DNA of 64,000 nt. It comes from an uncultured Pelagibacteraceae bacterium (GTDB lineage: Bacteria > Pseudomonadota > Alphaproteobacteria > Pelagibacterales > Pelagibacteraceae). The position numbers and the translations under genes were made by a program. The DNA is taken from the NCBI GenBank assembly GCA_902635685.1, contig CACPOY010000001.1, positions 124,001 to 188,000 on the forward strand. Direction: 5' to 3'. Of the stretch, positions 63,058-64,000 are shown piece after piece (position 1 is the first letter of the stretch; every line of letters begins with the position of its first letter). The notes under the pieces were generated by a model. That model made no database searches, had not been told where the DNA came from, and worked only from the letters and a program-made list of their open reading frames with translations.

Positions 63058-64000
63058 CTTCTGTGTTGTTGTATAATATTTGATTTTTTAATTTATTTAT
63101 ATTCTCTACCATCGATGGGTCTTTTTCCTTAAGCTTTTCAATGGTCTTAACTGAGTGAATTATCGTTGTATGATCTCTATTGGAGAATTCTCTCCCAATC
63201 TCAGGAAGGGATTTTGAAGTCAAAATTTTTGCTAAGTAAATTCCTATTTGTCTAGGTCTTACTAAATATCTAGATCTTCTGGATGATAACATTTCGTTCT
63301 TACTAATTTTAAAAAATTTGCAAACCAACGTCTGTATAAGATCTATTGTAACTTTGTTTTCGTTAAGATTTAACAAGTCTTTTAAAACAACTTTAGCCTC
63401 AGAAAGATTTGGAGATTTAGTATATATCCTTGAAAAAGAGAAAATTCTATTTATTGCTCCTACTAGTTCTCTTATGCTAGCTGTGATTTCTTTACTAATA
63501 AAATCCTCAATTTCACTAGAAATTTTTACCTCATCTGAATATAAATTATTAAACTCCTCAATTTTTTTTGAAATAATTTTTTTTCTAAGCTCATAATCAG
63601 GTTTTTGTATATCAACAACTAAACCTCCAGAAAACCTAGATTTAATTCTTTCTTGAATTCTTGATAACCTGTTTGGCGGCCTATCTGCAGAGACAATGAT
63701 TTTTGATCCCTTTTCTTTTAAAGCATTAAATGTGTGAAAAAACTCCTCTTGCATTGCTTCTTTACCATTCATAAACTGAATATCATCAATCAACAGGACA
63801 TTGGTATTTCTAAAATATTCCTTAAATTTTACCATATCATTAGATTTTATTGATTTAACAAATTGATACATAAACCTCTCTGCTGAAATGAACATTACTG
63901 TGTTATTCTTTTTTAATTCAAAACCAATAGAGTTTAAAAGATGCGTTTTACCCATCCCAACACCTCCATAGATATAAAGTGGATTGTAGTTTGAGACATT
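63047..64000 (-). CDS. dnaA: Chromosomal replication initiator DnaA (partial; 5' part beyond window)
   Basis: NVSNYNPLYIYGGVGMGKTHLLNSI, LLIDDIQFMNGKEAMQEEFFHTFNAL, FSNRDHTTIIHSVKTIEKL; frame open to 64000. Confidence 0.97.
   Translation of the reverse strand, partial: NVSNYNPLYIYGGVGMGKTHLLNSIGFELKKNNTVMFISAERFMYQFVKSIKSNDMVKFKEYFRNTNVLLIDDIQFMNGKEAMQEEFFHTFNALKEKGSKIIVSADRPPNRLSRIQERIKSRFSGGLVVDIQKPDYELRKKIISKKIEEFNNLYSDEVKISSEIEDFISKEITASIRELVGAINRIFSFSRIYTKSPNLSEAKVVLKDLLNLNENKVTIDLIQTLVCKFFKISKNEMLSSRRSRYLVRPRQIGIYLAKILTSKSLPEIGREFSNRDHTTIIHSVKTIEKLKEKDPSMVENINKLKNQILYNNTEDEI

Noticed and set aside
63047-64000. oriC next to dnaA
   Set aside because: The dnaA upstream region lies outside the window; no DnaA-box cluster seen here

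Overview
AT-rich, densely packed alphaproteobacterial chromosome segment. Gene content and protein style are most consistent with the SAR11/Pelagibacterales group (inference, not verified). It runs from the 3' end of rpmH through rnpA-yidD-yidC to dnaN and a truncated dnaA at the right edge. About 55 housekeeping genes are recognisable: argB, dapD/dapE, truA/fmt/def, aroK/aroB, gyrB, lepA, pheT/pheS/rplT/rpmI/infC/thrS, gltB/gltD, uppP, aceE/aceF, thiolase, Suv3-like helicase, fdxA, CarD-like regulator, argH, lysA, plsC-like. There are three tRNAs: Ser-GGA, Arg-ACG and Leu-CAA. The clearest accessory block is a five-gene surface-glycan cluster (20.2-23.9 kb) between tRNA-Ser and lepA. I saw no rRNA, CRISPR array, transposase or prophage. 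The observations most worth follow-up are: (i) an unannotated 25-aa Lys/Arg/Ala-only basic peptide with its own promoter-like region, 5' hairpin, SD and terminator, convergent with a CarD protein carrying a long Lys-rich N-terminal tail; (ii) a CobS/CobT pair with a DnaJ-domain neighbour but no CobN or cobalamin genes in view; (iii) a lipoyl domain fused to the N-terminus of homodimeric-type pyruvate dehydrogenase E1; (iv) an alpha/beta hydrolase split by a frameshift exactly at an A7 run; (v) a deacetylase/SET-domain gene pair; (vi) a tiny LptM-like lipoprotein missed by the ORF track; and (vii) repeated convergent gene pairs whose stop codons overlap in 4 nt, leaving no room for terminators.
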